From Patagioenas fasciata (lineage: Eukaryota; Chordata; Aves; Columbiformes; Columbidae), in NCBI RefSeq assembly GCF_037038585.1, contig NW_027288732.1, forward strand, positions 2,914,001 through 2,978,000: a DNA stretch of 64,000 nt, in the 5' to 3' direction. The position numbers were made by a program, and so were the translations under genes. Each line of letters opens with the position of its first letter. The stretch's first letter is position 1. The notes beneath the pieces were generated by a model that worked only from the letters and a program-made list of their open reading frames with translations, did no database searches and was not told the DNA's origin. Of the stretch, positions 11,791-24,169 are shown piece by piece.

Positions 11791-12355
11791 CCAAGTGAGG
11801 TTGTTCAAGATCTCCACTCAGTTTTGTGTCATCTCCATCACATCATAGAAAGGAGAATAAAGACTTCCAGCAGTTTCGGCCCAAATGCTGGTCACTGAGG
11901 GATGGCACAAGTAACTGAGCAGAGGACACTGCATCACAGATTATATTTGGGCTTGATATTTCAGTGAACTTCCCACCAAGCATCCAGTTCTTCAGTCCAG
12001 ACAGCACCAGTCCAGCTCTAAGGACACCAGGGGGGACCATGTCCAAGGCCTGGCACAATTTCATACACATAACATGTCTTTCTTTCCCCTGCCCATTTTG
12101 GTACACAAGTCCCTTTCTTGTCCTTCAAGTGCCTGCAGATGGCTGCAGGAGGACTTGTCCCATCACCTTCCCAGGGACAGAGGCAGGCTGACCAGCCTGT
12201 GATTCTTCCAATTCTCCTTCCTGCCTTTCTTGAAGATGGGTTTGACAGATGCCAGGTCCTCCTCAGTTGCACTGTCATTTTGAAAGCGCAATCCAGAATC
12301 ACAGGCAAGGGTGGCGTAACAGACAGGAGCACTTGCAATGAGCCTGTCCAGGGCA
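11790..12355 (-). mobile_element. CR1-like LINE fragment, reverse transcriptase region
   Basis: The minus strand encodes a decayed reverse transcriptase stretch with the signature KPIFKKGRKENWKNHRLVSL, followed by degraded downstream RT text. The sequence is shared with 38130-38690, and the surrounding unit is a direct duplicate of that region. Confidence 0.6.
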
Positions 12356-12470
12356 GTTGAGATGAATCTCACAGGGTCAGTGGGGTTTGTTCCCAGAGTC
12401 ACACACAGAAATGTCAGGGTTCTGTCAGTGTCCACAACTGAGTTGGCTTTGTGGACTCTCACGTGAGGTA

Positions 12471-13167
12471 GAATCATGGAATCATAGAATACTTTGATTG
12501 GAAGAGACCCTTGGGATCATTGAGTCCAACCATAACCCAGCTGTCACACTAAACCACATCCCTAAGGACCTCGTTTAAATGTCTTTTACACCCCTCTAGG
12601 GTGGGTGACTCCTGCACTGCCCTGGGCAGTCTGTTCTACCACCAGACAACCCTGTCCAGGAAGAATTTTTTCCTAATATCCAATCTAAACCTCCCCTGGT
12701 GCAAATTGCAGCCATTTCCTCTTGTCCCATCACTTGCTACTTGGGAGAAGAGACCAACACCCTCCATGTTCCAACCTCCTTTCAGGCAGTTGCAGAGAGT
12801 GAGGAGGTCTCCCCTCAGCCTCCTGTTCTCCAGGCTGAACAGCCCCAGCTCCCTCAAATGCTCCTCATCACACTTGTGCTCCAGCCCCTCAGCAGCTTCG
12901 TCACCTCCTCTGCATTCTCTCTAGTGCCTTGATGTCCTTCTTACAATGAGGGGCCCAAAACTGAACACAGGATTCAAGCTGCAGCCTCACCAGCACTCAG
13001 AACACAAACACTGAGGCACAATCACTTCTCTAGTCCTGCTGGCCACCCTATTCCTTTTACACACCAGGATGCTGGTGGCCTTTTTGGCCACCTGGGAACA
13101 TTCTGGCTTATGTTCAGCAACTGTCAGTCAACACCCGCAGATCCCTTTCCTCCAGCCACTTCCCAGC
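12471..13167 (-). mobile_element. CR1 LINE 3' end
   Basis: On the plus strand it begins with the inverted CR1 tail (repeated aatcatag words followed by ggaagagacc and gagtccaacc). It continues through the ORF2 C-terminal region, with minus-strand residues such as [12 protein letters not shown] and [20 protein letters not shown]. It is 5'-truncated, as is usual for CR1. Confidence 0.85.
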
Positions 13168-13199
13168 CACTCATATCTCATTTGTACAATGGAAACATT

Positions 13200-14140
13200 G
13201 ACTTCTGACCTACTCATTCAGTGTCCTTGTGTTGAGAGATGAACAACCTCTCTCAGCTGGGGAGAAGAGCCAGTGAAGGAAATGGTGGTTTTGAGGGGCT
13301 GGTCTGTGATGACTGTCCTGGGGACACTTCCCCAGTTTGTCCCATGAACATGGGCACACACCAGACCCTGCTCTGCTGGTCCTTCAGGGCTCTCCCAGGA
13401 GGCCTGGCTGGCAGAGGACACTGCTGTGTGCCAGCTCTGCACACTCACACACTTCAGCTGTTCACTGGTGTTTTCTTCTCTGGGGCATTTGCAAGTTCAG
13501 CCCTCCCACCTCCTCCTCAATTGTGCCACCCCCTGCCCTCTTGCTAGTTGAGCCCAGCAGAGCAGCCATGCTGGAACTGGTGCCACAGCAGTGGGGACCA
13601 GTGAGAATGAAGGACACCGAGAATGTTCATCCAGTCGGCATGCTGAGCAGATCTCCAGCCCAGGCAGCTTGCAGACCCAGGTCCAGACTTGCTCCCCAGG
13701 ACAGCATGAGACATTTGGCCTCGGAGATCTTCAGGAAGGTCCTGTTGCCACAGTGCCAGGGCCACCTGCCCCAAGCTGCCACCTGCAGCAAAGGGTTTCT
13801 CTTTCCATTTCTTTTCTGCACACATTCTGTGCCACACGCTTCTCCTGGAACATCCCATCTCCCCACAGAGCCCTTTCCCAAGGGAACAGAGCTATGTTGA
13901 CTTTTCTGTTTGTTCCTGCACCCTCCACATAGCCCCAACCTGACAGTGCTGCACTGCAGAGCAAGTGGGCTGTGGTGTCCAGGGCCGTGGGGTGAGTCCG
14001 CAAATTCATGTTGGTCAGGATGGGAGGAAGACCCAGCTCAGGGCGGCTCCTACTCACTCCCCCTCAGCACACAGACATGGCTTCTGCAGCTCCAGAGATC
14101 TCAGAGAGAGGATTCTGGGCAAACAAGTCAGTGTGGGGTC
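13200..14140 (-). repeat. 3' flank of the OR gene at 14.4 kb, type C duplicated block
   Basis: Noncoding block almost collinear with 39240-40200 and, in inverted form, related to 51450-52130 and 60900-61200. It lies downstream of the OR stop codon. Open frames here (13337-13900, for example) are not conserved as protein. Confidence 0.6.
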
Positions 14141-14141
14141 C

Positions 14142-14147
14142 TTTATT
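14142..14147 (-). terminator. Probable polyadenylation signal of the OR gene at 14443-15384
   Basis: AATAAA on the minus strand, about 300 bases past the stop. The context (tcctttatttcattt) is conserved at 40202-40207. The larger distance here is due to an A-rich insertion. Confidence 0.5.
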
Positions 14148-14269
14148 TCATTTCATACACATAAAGAGTACGGGTGCTTATTTACACAAAGACGACGGGA
14201 CACACTAGACAGGTAGACATGGACACAGCCATAAGAAGACAAATGATTTTTCTTGTGGATAGCATTAAT

Positions 14270-14392
14270 ACAACCAAGAAAAGCAAACACAAAAGACAAA
14301 AAACAAACAGAAAACAAATACAAAACAAAAACAAAACAAAACTAAACAAAAAAACAAAACAAAACAAAACAAAAACAACAACATACAGAACT
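14270..14392. repeat. CAAAA-type low-complexity tract
   Basis: An A-rich run of caaaa and aacaaa words in the 3' flank of the OR gene. It is absent from the paralogous flank at 40.2-40.35 kb. Confidence 0.85.
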
Positions 14393-14442
14393 CAGGCTGA
14401 ACAAGTAATACGTTATTGCAAGTGACATGCAGAAGATTGAGG

Positions 14443-15384
14443 TCAGTTTGTTACTGTTTTTGAAAAGCAAACAATCAACAGTTTCCTTATAGACTCCTTG
14501 AGCTCCTGGTTCCTCATGCTGTAGATGAGTGGGTTCACTGCTGGAGGCATCAGTGAGTACAAAACAGAAACCACCAGATCCAGGGATGGGGAGGAGATGG
14601 AGGGGGGCTTCAGGTGGGCAAACATGCCAGTGCTCACAAACAGGGTGACCACGGCCAGGTGAGGGAGGCAGGTGGAAAAGGCTTTGTGCCGTCCCTGCTC
14701 AGAGGGGATCCTCAGCACAGCCCTGAAGATCTGCACATAGGACACCACAATGAACACAAAACACCCAAATGCTACTAAAATACTAACCACAATAAGCCCA
14801 AGTTCCTTGATGTAGGTGTTGGAGCATGAGAGCTTGAGGATGTGGGGGATTTCACAGAAGAACTGGCCCAGGGCATTGCCCTTGCACAGGGGCAGTGAAA
14901 ATGTATTGGCCGTGTGCAGCAGAGCATTGAGAAACCCAGTGGCCCAGGCAGCTGCTGTCATGTGGACACAAGCTCTGCTGCCCAGGAGGGTCCCGTAGTG
15001 CAGGGGTTTGCAGATGGCAACGTAGCGGTCGTAGGACATGACAGTGAGAAGATACAACTCTGCTGAAATGAAAAAGACAAAGCAAAACAGTTGGGCAGCA
15101 CATCCCATATAAGAAATGGCCATGGTGTCCCAGAGGGAATTGGCCATGGACTTGGGGAGAGTGGTGGAGATGGAGCCCAGGTCAAGGAGGGCGAGGTTGA
15201 GCAGGAAGAAGTACATGGGGGTGTGGAGGTGCTGTTCCCAGGCTATGGTGGTGATGATGAGGCCGTTGCCCAGCAGGGCAGCCAGGTAGATGCCTAGGAA
15301 GAGCCAGAAGTGCAAGAGCTGCAGCTCCCGTGTGTCTGTGAACGGCAGGAGGAGGAACTGGGTGATGGAGCTGCTGTTGGACAT
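14443..15384 (-). CDS. Olfactory receptor, OR14-like (gamma-c), intact
   Basis: A 313-residue odorant GPCR. The frame is open 36 codons further upstream, but MSNSS at 15384 is chosen because it is the conserved paralog start and a splice acceptor (AG at 15408-15409) lies 24 bases before it. Seen: N3 glycosylation site, GN in TM1 (39-40), PMYFFLLN, SYDRYVAIC around 117-125, four extracellular-side cysteines at 94, 167, 177 and 187, KAFSTC and NPLIYSMRN. TM3 (FISAELYLL) resembles the pseudogene at 49.7 kb. TM5 and its preceding loop (SNTYIKELGLIVVS) match the gene at 26.5 kb. The C-tail (LKESIRKL) pairs it with the pseudogene at 40.4 kb, which also shares its 3' flank. Confidence 0.93.
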   Translation of the reverse strand: MSNSSSITQFLLLPFTDTRELQLLHFWLFLGIYLAALLGNGLIITTIAWEQHLHTPMYFFLLNLALLDLGSISTTLPKSMANSLWDTMAISYMGCAAQLFCFVFFISAELYLLTVMSYDRYVAICKPLHYGTLLGSRACVHMTAAAWATGFLNALLHTANTFSLPLCKGNALGQFFCEIPHILKLSCSNTYIKELGLIVVSILVAFGCFVFIVVSYVQIFRAVLRIPSEQGRHKAFSTCLPHLAVVTLFVSTGMFAHLKPPSISSPSLDLVVSVLYSLMPPAVNPLIYSMRNQELKESIRKLLIVCFSKTVTN

Positions 15385-15407
15385 TTGTTGCCTGTGGGCA
15401 TGAGGAC

Positions 15408-17699
15408 CTGTGCAAGGAGCAAAATATAGTGATGGTTTAGATGAAACTACTCTGGGACAAACCAAAGGCATTTCCCACAGACCCTCCCACAAAGAGACAC
15501 TTTTCTTTTTTCAGGAAAACGTGCTGGCTGGAGCCCCCGTCGGTGCTTGATGAGTGTGCAATGAAGAGCAGGGTCTCTGGCCAGGGGCTCTTGAGCAGTC
15601 AGCCTGACCCTGTGTGATTGGGTGGGCAGGGGCCAGTCCTGGGGTTCAGCTTTGTCAGCTGGAACCGCTCCTGGTGCAGAAGGGACTGTCAGCATCTGTA
15701 TCCCCAGGCCTGAGAAACTGAGTTGGAGAGGTTTGGGGTTTCTACAGCTCCTTCTGCCCTCCCACCCTGGGCAGTGTTCTTGGGTGTCAGAAACCCTCAG
15801 CATTTCTGCTGCACTCAGCGAGAACAGAGCGAGTCCTGTGAGACCAGAGGATGCCTGTGGGTCAGTGCAGAGTGAGGGCAGCTGCTCTGTCCCTCTGTCT
15901 TGCTCCAGCTGCCCTGGGCTGGCACCTTTCTGAGATGGAGCCTGATCACACTCCCATGTTACCCTGAAAAGCCACCAGGCACTGCTGAGAGCAGAGGGAG
16001 CCAACTCAGACCATGACATGGCTCACCCTTTCCCAAGGTCTCGGCACTCCACATTTAGCCTTGGACACACGGCTCATTTCACAAACTCAACAACATTTTT
16101 GCTGTTGTAGCATCTCTGTGCATTTCCATGGGGCTTTCAGATAACACAAGGATGCTGTAGGACAGGTTTGCATTCTAGGAGGAAACCTCACAGCTAGGAA
16201 GGAAATCTCAACGAGACAGTCAAGAATTCTAAGGATGGCATTTGATTCAGGGAGACTCACCTCATTCCCCAGCCCCACAGACTGCATTGCCCACAGCTCC
16301 ACAGGTCAGAGCAAAGCTGGGACACGTGTTCCCATGGACACACCTGCAGGAAAGGACCCACAAGATCAGGCTGTGACTCTGCAGCTGAAACTGCCATCCC
16401 CAGAGAGCCTGGCAGCAAGAACAAGATCCCAACAGCAGTGACCCAGAGCAGGGGAGCAAGAAGGACAATGCGGTGAGGGTGGGTGTGAGAGAGGCCAGGG
16501 CAGAGGCAGCCGGGCACTCAGACAGCGTCACCCTTCCCCAGCTGTGCAGCCACCTCCCAGACACCAACATTGCCGGGCAGCTGCTCTCAGCCCATGTGCT
16601 CTGCAGAGGAACTGGAGCTCTGCCTGCACAGGAGCTGCTTCATGCCTTGGAGCCCCCGGCCCTGAGGGCAGAGGCTTTGCTGGGTGGGACAGGAGGCCAG
16701 GGGGCTGCTTACAGGAGGGATCTGCACTGCAGGGGATCACAGGGACTTTTCTCTGTTCTCCCTCCCATAGAATTCCAGGCCTGATTTCCTCTCATTTCTG
16801 ATCATTCTCCCCCTGGGAGTTGTTTCCCTCTCCATGTCTCTTCCCTGTCAGTGCTCACAGACCCCATCCCACCCTCTGTGCCCTCCCCCGGCCCTACAGA
16901 TCCTGCCTGTTCACAGGGCACTGCCTGGGGGCATCTTCCTGTTTGCAGGCTGGAAAACAGGACAGGTCAGACTAGGCTGAGGGGTCCAGCAAAGGTGATG
17001 CAGGTGCTGTGCACAGGCAGAGGGGTGGTGAAGGGATGTTATGAGCCTTCTGGCAGATGTGCTGATACTCGCAGTTGCAGTTCAGGAGTCTCAGTGACCT
17101 GTCTAAGCATGAGAGCTCATTTTTACTTTATCCTTTCCTGCACCCCCACCCCTTGGGATAGGAAACTGAAAAGACAGGCTCAGTAAAAATCCTTTTCTGT
17201 CTGGTAATCCTTGCACTGATCTTGTCCTTGAGGCATCCCCTTGGAAAAATCTTGGGGTGATCTGGAGCTGTGAGCAGCCCTGACCCACACAGCACCCTCT
17301 CCGCAGCAGAAACACATTTCCTGCCCTATAGTGTTTGCTCTTTCATGTGACATCTTCTCCCCTCAGTATTGTTGGGATCTCCCCAGGCAGGCTGAGCGCT
17401 GACCCTGGCAGGTGGCAGAGTCCCTGCCCCGGCACAGCCCTGGGGTGCAGGGACCCTGCTCTGCTGGACAGCCCTGGGCACCCCTGGAAGCTCCCCCTGC
17501 AGTCACCCTCAGCAGAAGGTGCCATGATGCCCTTTCCCATTGATGATGCCACAGGGAAGCCCTGCTCTGGAGTGTGTTCTTCTCTACAGCAGAGATACTG
17601 TGAGAGAGACCTGACAGATCCTGTAAATTGTGGGATGTATCATCTTTAGGGTCTCTCTCTAGGAAATGCAGCAGTATTGTCCAACAGCCAGAGACTTAC
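15408..17699 (-). other. Predicted 5' UTR intron of the OR gene at 14.4 kb (type II)
   Basis: Donor GTAAGT reads on the minus strand from 17699. The acceptor is a pyrimidine-rich tract ending ttgcacag at 15408. The same pair brackets the intron of the OR gene at 59187 (56964-59163), and about 1.3 kb of it is shared with 41.3-42.6 kb. Frames inside it (15447-16019, for example) are open by chance and contain stops in paralogs. It holds a block at about 17376-17492 conserved in five copies. Confidence 0.5.
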
Positions 17700-18010
17700 C
17701 ATGTAAGGACTGTGAAGATTTGTCTCTCAATGAGCCCTCAGCAACCAGCCACCTACATTGCCTTTCCCCTCTCTGTGCCTGACTCCTGTGCCCTCAGTGC
17801 TGCAGGCAGAGCCCTCAGCCCTGCTGCGCTGTGCAGAGGAGCTGCTCCTGGGCAGAGCTGTCTCTCTGCAGCGCTGCTGCTTGCCAGGAGCTCCCTCTGT
17901 CCCAGGAGCCCAGCCCAGCTCAGCAGCAGAGGAACAGCCCCTCATGTCCCTTTCTCTGTCCCCTCTGGGCTCCCTCCACATGCCTCTGGGGCTCCAGGGG
18001 CACAACTTCA
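17700..18010 (-). other. Predicted 5' noncoding exon block of the OR gene at 14.4 kb
   Basis: One of five paralogous blocks. Its 3' edge on the minus strand is the consensus donor CATG/GTAAGT at 17700/17699. Its 5' limit is not determined; similarity extends to about 18100, where a TATA-like aaatatacagtactgg lies. Transcription data would be needed for the start site. Confidence 0.4.
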
Positions 18011-18199
18011 AAGTTGAAGTAATCAGTGATGTTGATTCTCTCTCCTCTTCAGAGACACTTCTTTCCAGTACTGTATATTTAGTTTTAAAAAAATAAATCA
18101 CTATGAGAATCATATTTTCTTGTCCCATCCTTACATAGGACATGAGGAATGCTACAGCAAATTATCTAATTTCTGCAAACTGGGGGAGAAATATCTTCA

Positions 18200-18620
18200 G
18201 TTGAATGAACTTAGGCATTTTGTTCTGCTTTTATACTCTTAGGTGCAAAGGGACATTCATCAGTCTTTGGCCATGTCATGTCTGTGCTCTGAGGCAAAGC
18301 CTTTGCACACATGGGCTCTTGGACACTTGGTACCAGGTTTCTTGTGGCAGGTCAGAGCTGGGCTGGTGCCACAGCTGGCGTGGTTCAGCCCAGATGTGAG
18401 GCAATGGCCTCAGCCAGGGACCTGCCTGGGGGAGCTGGAGCTGCCAGTGCTGCAGACAGAGCTGACACGGATGGAATGAACTGCCAGGCAGGGTGGTAGA
18501 AGTGAGTTCATCTGGTCTGCTAGGACAGCAGCCTCCAAGCACAGAACAGCCCAGATCAGAACTCAGTCTGGACCTGTGAGGCAATTCAAGTTCCCATAAT
18601 GAGCTGTTACTACTGCAGGG
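18200..18620. other. Noncoding stretch
   Basis: No gene or repeat recognised with confidence. Frames are short and overlap on both strands. Confidence 0.4.
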
Positions 18621-18639
18621 ACAGTTAAAGGAGAAACAA

Positions 18640-19480
18640 AGACACTGCGTGGCTATTGATGAATTTAATAAGGGAAAGAGGTGAGAATCCCTGTGTCTTC
18701 TTGTCCTCCATCTTCACCCGCATGTGTCCCAGGACTGTGTGACTGGAGACAGGAATCTGGAGAACAATCAGCTGAGGATGGGGATCAAGTCAGGGATCAC
18801 TGGAACTAACACAACCCTTTCCAGTCTATGGGACAGCAGGGGCAGCATCCCATGAGCTGAGACAGCAGGACGATGTCACAGGGAGGCCACTCTCCACCAT
18901 CTTGTGAAGCTCATGGAGACTGGGGGGACTTCCTGACCACTGGCAGCTCTCACACAGTGTGTGCACTTTTCAAAATGGCCAATGGGTGAGCAGGGGAACT
19001 AAGGGCTGTGCCCCAGAACATGTCCACTGGGACCCCATTTCTGGGTGTCTGGAAGAGAAGGTGACGGGGTTTACCCAGGGCAGGTTGTGCCCGTCCATCC
19101 TCTGTTTTCTGTGAGGAAAGGACAGGGTTGTGGATGTGGGGAGAACATTGATGGTCTGTTACCTGGAAGTCAGCAAGGCATTCAGCGTCATCCCCCACAA
19201 TGTGCTTGTGCCCAAGTTAGGATATTATGGTCTGTGTCAGTGTGCAAGTAGATGGGTAAAAGGCAATCTGGATGGTTTGGCTTAGAAGGATAGCAGATAA
19301 AGGGAGAAACTTTCCATTCCTGATGACAGTCAAGCACTGGAAGCTGTTTCCCAGCAGTGCGCATCCACTCTACCTCAGAAAGTTAACACGATGTGTTTGT
19401 ATAGACCCCTCACTGATCTGGTCTGACCCTGCTTTTAGGAGGAGGCTGGTCAAGACACCTCTTGAGGTGCCTTAGAGACT
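18640..19480 (+). mobile_element. Old CR1-like LINE fragment, reverse transcriptase to 3' end
   Basis: Sense text includes a decayed version of the CR1 RT block (aaggcattcagcgtcatcccccacaatgtgcttgtg region at 19170-19205, corresponding to KAFDTVPHNILV). Upstream text is reminiscent of RPLSIIFEK. It ends with CR1-tail-like words near 19430-19470. Frames are broken. Confidence 0.55.
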
Positions 19481-21290
19481 GAATGACACTGTCCTTCCTT
19501 CCTTCCCCTTCATGTTTCTGATTTGGAGAAAGCTCTCAGGTTCCCTCTGATCACAGAAATAATTCGCATGAGGCGCAAGGCTGTTTTACAAGTAACCATA
19601 AACAGCCCTAATCACAACCTTTGTATCCTTTTTCATTTCCTCCAACCCAGCTTCCTCTTGTTTGCTGTCCTAATACCCTTCCAGAAAGAAAACACCACCT
19701 TGTTCATCCTTTCAGAGCAGGTTGCTCAAGAGGTGTCAGCATCCATGTACAGAGTCTGCACATCAGCCAGGCAGCAAAGCCATCGTTACAGAAATGCAGA
19801 CGAGGCTCTTGACCAGCTCCTTGAACCCAGATATCAGCGTGACGTGTCTGCCGAGATTCCTGGGAACACCTGAACTTTAAGTGCAGAGCATGTGAGTGCT
19901 GGTTGGGTATCCTGGATTGTCTCCTGAGCCATGTGGTGCTTCAGGCTGTGAAGAGAATCAAAAGCAACTTTTTCACTGGGTTAATTAATTTTACAGACTG
20001 TCACACAGGGAGTTGAAGAGAGCTCAGAACTCCAGTCTCTGCTGTACTATAAGGCTTGATACCCCATCCACAGGTACAGATCTAAATGGTTCAGATAAAG
20101 GGTGATCTTGCAAAAGTCACCCTTTGTGTCCCCAGGTGCATGGACACTGCTCATGTGCCTCTGCAGAGAGTGGCAGGGGTTGGATCCCTTTCTCAGGAGA
20201 AACTCCTTGCTGGAAAGACACAGCTACGGGGTTGGCTCAAAAAGGTTTTATTGCGTTTCACTCGGCATCAGATTTGACATATTTGGTGCTTTTCTGTGAT
20301 CATTTCTTCTGCACAGATGATCACAGAAGGACAACCATTTTGTAAGAGTTGGTTACAAAGGCCCTGTCATGAACAAGAAATCTCACCCTGAGATCTGGAG
20401 GGAGTGAGGAAGATTATAACAAGCACCAGGAAGAGCCAAGAAGCTCAAGGCCTCTTCTGTAGAGCGTGAGGCCCTGAGCAGCAGTGACCGGCCATGTGTG
20501 GTGTGGCAGAGGGTCAGGGGATGTGGGGTAGTAAAGGGTGACGGCTGATGACTTCAGCAAATCCTTACAACCATGTCTGAGCCACAAGTCAAATGCGGCT
20601 GATATCTGGGGGTCGAAGGGGAATGGTAGAAAGATTGTTGTTGATTTTGGAAAGAAGGCAGGCTTTTTTGGACTAATGATATATGGCAGTGTCATTTGCA
20701 TACTGCGGGCATGGCTGTGCCTGGGAGATGGGGAATGGCTGCTGCTGGGGTGTTTGTGCTCAGCCACGGCCCATGAGCTGACCCTGCTCTGCTCCTCTCT
20801 TACACTGCCCACACTTGGATGGAGCCTCCTGGAGCGTCGGCCCATTACTGAACGACAAGAGTGAAAGCTTTGTGAGACACATGGGAGTGCAGGAAGAGAG
20901 TGGTCCATACGTAGCTGTAAGTGTGTTAAAGAAGAAGACCTGAAGAGCATGGGCTGGTCATACTAATGTGGAATAGACTGATTTTTCTTTTTGATTTTAG
21001 GGCAGCAGCAGAAGGAACGTGTGCATTTCAGTGCTGGAGCATGGACCCAAATTGAGGATTCGAGCAAGTTTGGGACTGGGACAGCTTAGGTGATTGGTGA
21101 CCATTGCCAGGTGTATGAAAGAAGCTGAATGGGTTTTCAGTATCTCACAGTCATTGCCAAATCGTCAGAAAACCAGAGCCTTGTGGTTAAAGCAACAGCA
21201 CTTGGCACCAAACACACCCCCAAAACACAAATACCCTCACAGTGAGCACTGGCAGAGCCTGAGAAATATAAGACAGAAAGGGTCTCCTTG
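19480..21290. repeat. Low-copy duplicated block, copy 2
   Basis: The inverted counterpart of 1-2330, with 20.04-21.29 kb also matching 43.62-44.79 kb directly. An octamer (ATTTGCAT) sits at 20694-20701, in the same position as in the other two copies. The minus-strand frame 20414-20950 is the longest version of a frame present in all three, but shows no recognisable domain. Confidence 0.65.
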
Positions 21291-21299
21291 GTCTGGTTC

Positions 21300-23200
21300 T
21301 GGGGTCAGGGCCCAGCCATCCTGATGGTAAATAGACATGAAGGGCTGACATGGCATCAGAGCCACTTCCACATCAACTTCCCCACCCGTAACCAGTGTCT
21401 CAAGGCTTTTGCTTCACCAGCCTCCAGGGACAGGGACCTGGACTGGTTGTTTCCTTCACAGCTGTGTCAGTGATGGCCCTTCGTGGGGTCCCACACACCC
21501 ACAGAACTTGGGTTTTGCTTCTGCCTTTCACTTCATCAGAGGTTTCTTCATTCTTTCAGCGCCTGCAGTTCAGGATCACGGCAGCAGAGGGCTCACTAAC
21601 ATCTAAAGTGCTCTTACAAGCCAAGGCTCTGTGATCACTTTCCTAAAGGCTTCAAGTCTGGTGTGGATGATTAGGGGGATTTCAGAAACAGCCAAACAGT
21701 GAGCATTTCCATAATAAACAGCAACAAAGCAGTATTTCCTCTATTTCATTTCCTGCTCACCCTTCCCTCCCTTCCCAGAACGGGTGGTTTCAGCAGTCTG
21801 ATGTTCATATTGATCTGGAGTGTCTCCTGATAAAGACTGAATATATCGGAAAAGCGGGTACCTAAATCACCACGTGGGTGAGGAGACAGACCAGGACACC
21901 TCAAGAGGAGTCACACTCCTCTGGACCGAGAGGTGGGTGTTCCTGGGAATCGCAGGTGCTGTGCACAGTGATACTTGTGTTCAGGGACCTGGTCAAATGA
22001 CCCATCTCCTGTTCTATAATTTTGTCTGAGTTTCTCAAGTAACACTTGACTTGAGCCTCATCCACTACTGGGTGTTCTTCAGTTATGTACAAGACTTCTC
22101 TGGATTCCACCAGCCTGTGCTCTGCTACTGGCCTTCTTCCCTCCTCTCTGGTGCCTGGGACCCCACTGTGTCCTGGTCACAACAGCCAAGCTGGACACTG
22201 ATGTTCACATCCCTCACCAGCTCTTTCTTGTTTCCCAGTTTCAGAACCAGGTGAGCATCATCCTTGTTGGCCAGGCAGCCATGTCAAGAAGATGACTCAA
22301 CATCCTGGACTGTTGTCACCCACTGCTTTGCCTGGCCAGTGAAAGTCAGGGCAATTACAGTTCCCCACAGGAACCTGCTCACTGACAGAAGACTTTGTCA
22401 GGTTGCTGACAGAAGATCTTTTCCATTTCTTCTCCATGATCAAGTAGTTTGTAACATCTGACACGTTGCCACCCTGTACTGGATTTACATAGTCTTGGAA
22501 CAGGGGGTGAGTGTGGCTGTGCTACAGTTGTCGCCTCTCTAAGAGGACAACAGGAGTTTGAGCAATGTCAGAAAGAGTCGATTTCAGCTGGACCCACTCC
22601 TTGCCAAATCTGAGCCACTCAGTGCTGCTGGCAGCATCTTTGTGATATTGTATTTGAGAAAGGGTAAAAAATGCTGCACAACAGCAGGTGGGAGAGAGGA
22701 GGGAGGAAAGGTGAGAGAAAAGCACTGCAGACACCAAGGTCATATCCCATAGGACACAAGCAGGTCCCTCAGCAGGCCAAAGCTTGCTCTCCTGAAATCC
22801 TGCTCTTTGCCTTGTGATCATCTCCCAGGAGCCTCAGCTCCACTTTCCCATCCCTGACTGTTCCATCCTGACCAACTCTTCCTGGTTTGTAAGTGTGAAG
22901 TCTCACAGGGCCCCTCACCCCACTGACTCCTCAGTCACCCGTGTCAGGAAGATGTTGTCAATGAGCTCCAGCCCCTCCTGGATGGCTGGTTCCTTGCAGA
23001 TACTGGGATATCTCAGGCCTGCCACAAGTACAGGGCCCTGAAAACATGAGGCTTCTTTCATTTGTCTCCCTCATCAGTGAGTCTGTAGCTGATGTCCAGT
23101 CACCACAACATCGCCCATGTTGTTCTGCCCTCTCATGCTGACTCAACCTTAAGCTGATATTCTCTGTCCCCAGGCAGAGCTCCACCCATTCCTACTGCAC
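21300..23200 (-). mobile_element. CR1-like LINE remnant, endonuclease region (antisense)
   Basis: Plus-strand text such as gatgttcacatccctcacca, followed by ccaggtgagcatcatccttg, matches the recalled antisense of the CR1 ORF2 endonuclease region (LLDLVLTNKEGLVGDVKVGG). A second piece at 22910-23060 reads like FLTRVTEE on the minus strand. It is heavily decayed. The same remnant is at 44.8-46.9 kb as part of the duplication. Confidence 0.5.
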
Positions 23201-23559
23201 AAAGGGAAACTTCAGAAACTCCAGACCTCAGGCATTATGAGTATCAGACCGCCAAGACCAAACAGTTTCTTTAGGGGATGGTATTTATACTGTCCCTAAA
23301 CTCCTCATGGTGTTATGTTGGGAGAAACAGCCTCATCAGGAAAAGCCATCTACAGGCAAACATTAAGAGCTGATCAAATGCAGCTTCATTCAAGGGAGAG
23401 TCCAGACCTGGAAAAACGTTTGCAGTCACCCCTCAGAAAGCTCTGAGAGTCCTGGAGGTTGGGGCCCCTTATATTTTGTGGCACAAGGGACTCCCAAGGC
23501 GAGTGGTCTCTGCCCTGGTAACAAGTGGAGGAGCTACAGCTGCAGCAAATGGAGAGTCC

Positions 23560-24020
23560 AGACCTTGAGAAAATTTGGGGTTCCACCATCACAGATGCAC
23601 AGGGCAGGAAAAAAACGTCATGCATCAGGACAGAGCAGGACCTGACACGCTGAGCAGTGACCCCGAGGAGAAGGGCCTGGACACGCCAAGGTCCCCACAC
23701 CAGCCCGTGGTGCACGCTCACCACGAACAAGGCAGCTGCACACGGGGCTGCATGAGGAGGAGCGTGGGGACCCAGACACCTGGAGTTCTCATCCCATTCG
23801 GTTCAGCACTGGTGTGACCCCACACACACGGGGGTGTGCCAGTGTGCGGCTTCCCAGTTTGGAGAAGCAGGGAGGAACTGGAGAGTGCAGGGCTCTGCCA
23901 AGGCAGGTTCAGCACCTTGTGCACATGGTGTGGGATGCTGAGGGACCTGGGCTGCTTTGGCCCAGCAGCGCTGGGGAGGCTGCAGCACTGCAGGAGTAGC
24001 CTGAGAGTGCTTGAAGGGTG
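23560..24020 (+). mobile_element. Degraded CR1-like fragment in the OR 5' module
   Basis: The order of words (gagaagcagggaggaactgg, gctgagggacctgggctgct) resembles a worn CR1 ORF2 3' region. It is shared with 46980-47400 and weakly with 30030-30360. Confidence 0.4.
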
Positions 24021-24169
24021 GTGTCAGAGGTGGTGGAGGTTTTCTGCATAGTGGGAAAGAGCGTGAGAAAGAAATAATGGCCCAAAGTGCAGCAGAAAGG
24101 AATGTGACTGGAAGGGCAGTGCTGTGGTGGAGCAGGTCAGCAGAGGGAGTCTGCATCAGCCCAGGGCTT

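Noticed and set aside
15447..16019. Frame of 190 codons upstream of the 14.4 kb receptor
   Set aside because: Lies in the predicted intron. The duplicate at 41.6-42.0 kb and the inverted copy at 58.6-59.1 kb do not keep it as one frame.
20414..20950. Frame of 178 codons with relatives at 364-747 and 44089-44484
   Set aside because: Lengths and ends differ in each copy, with no recognisable domain. Best explained by duplicated noncoding DNA.
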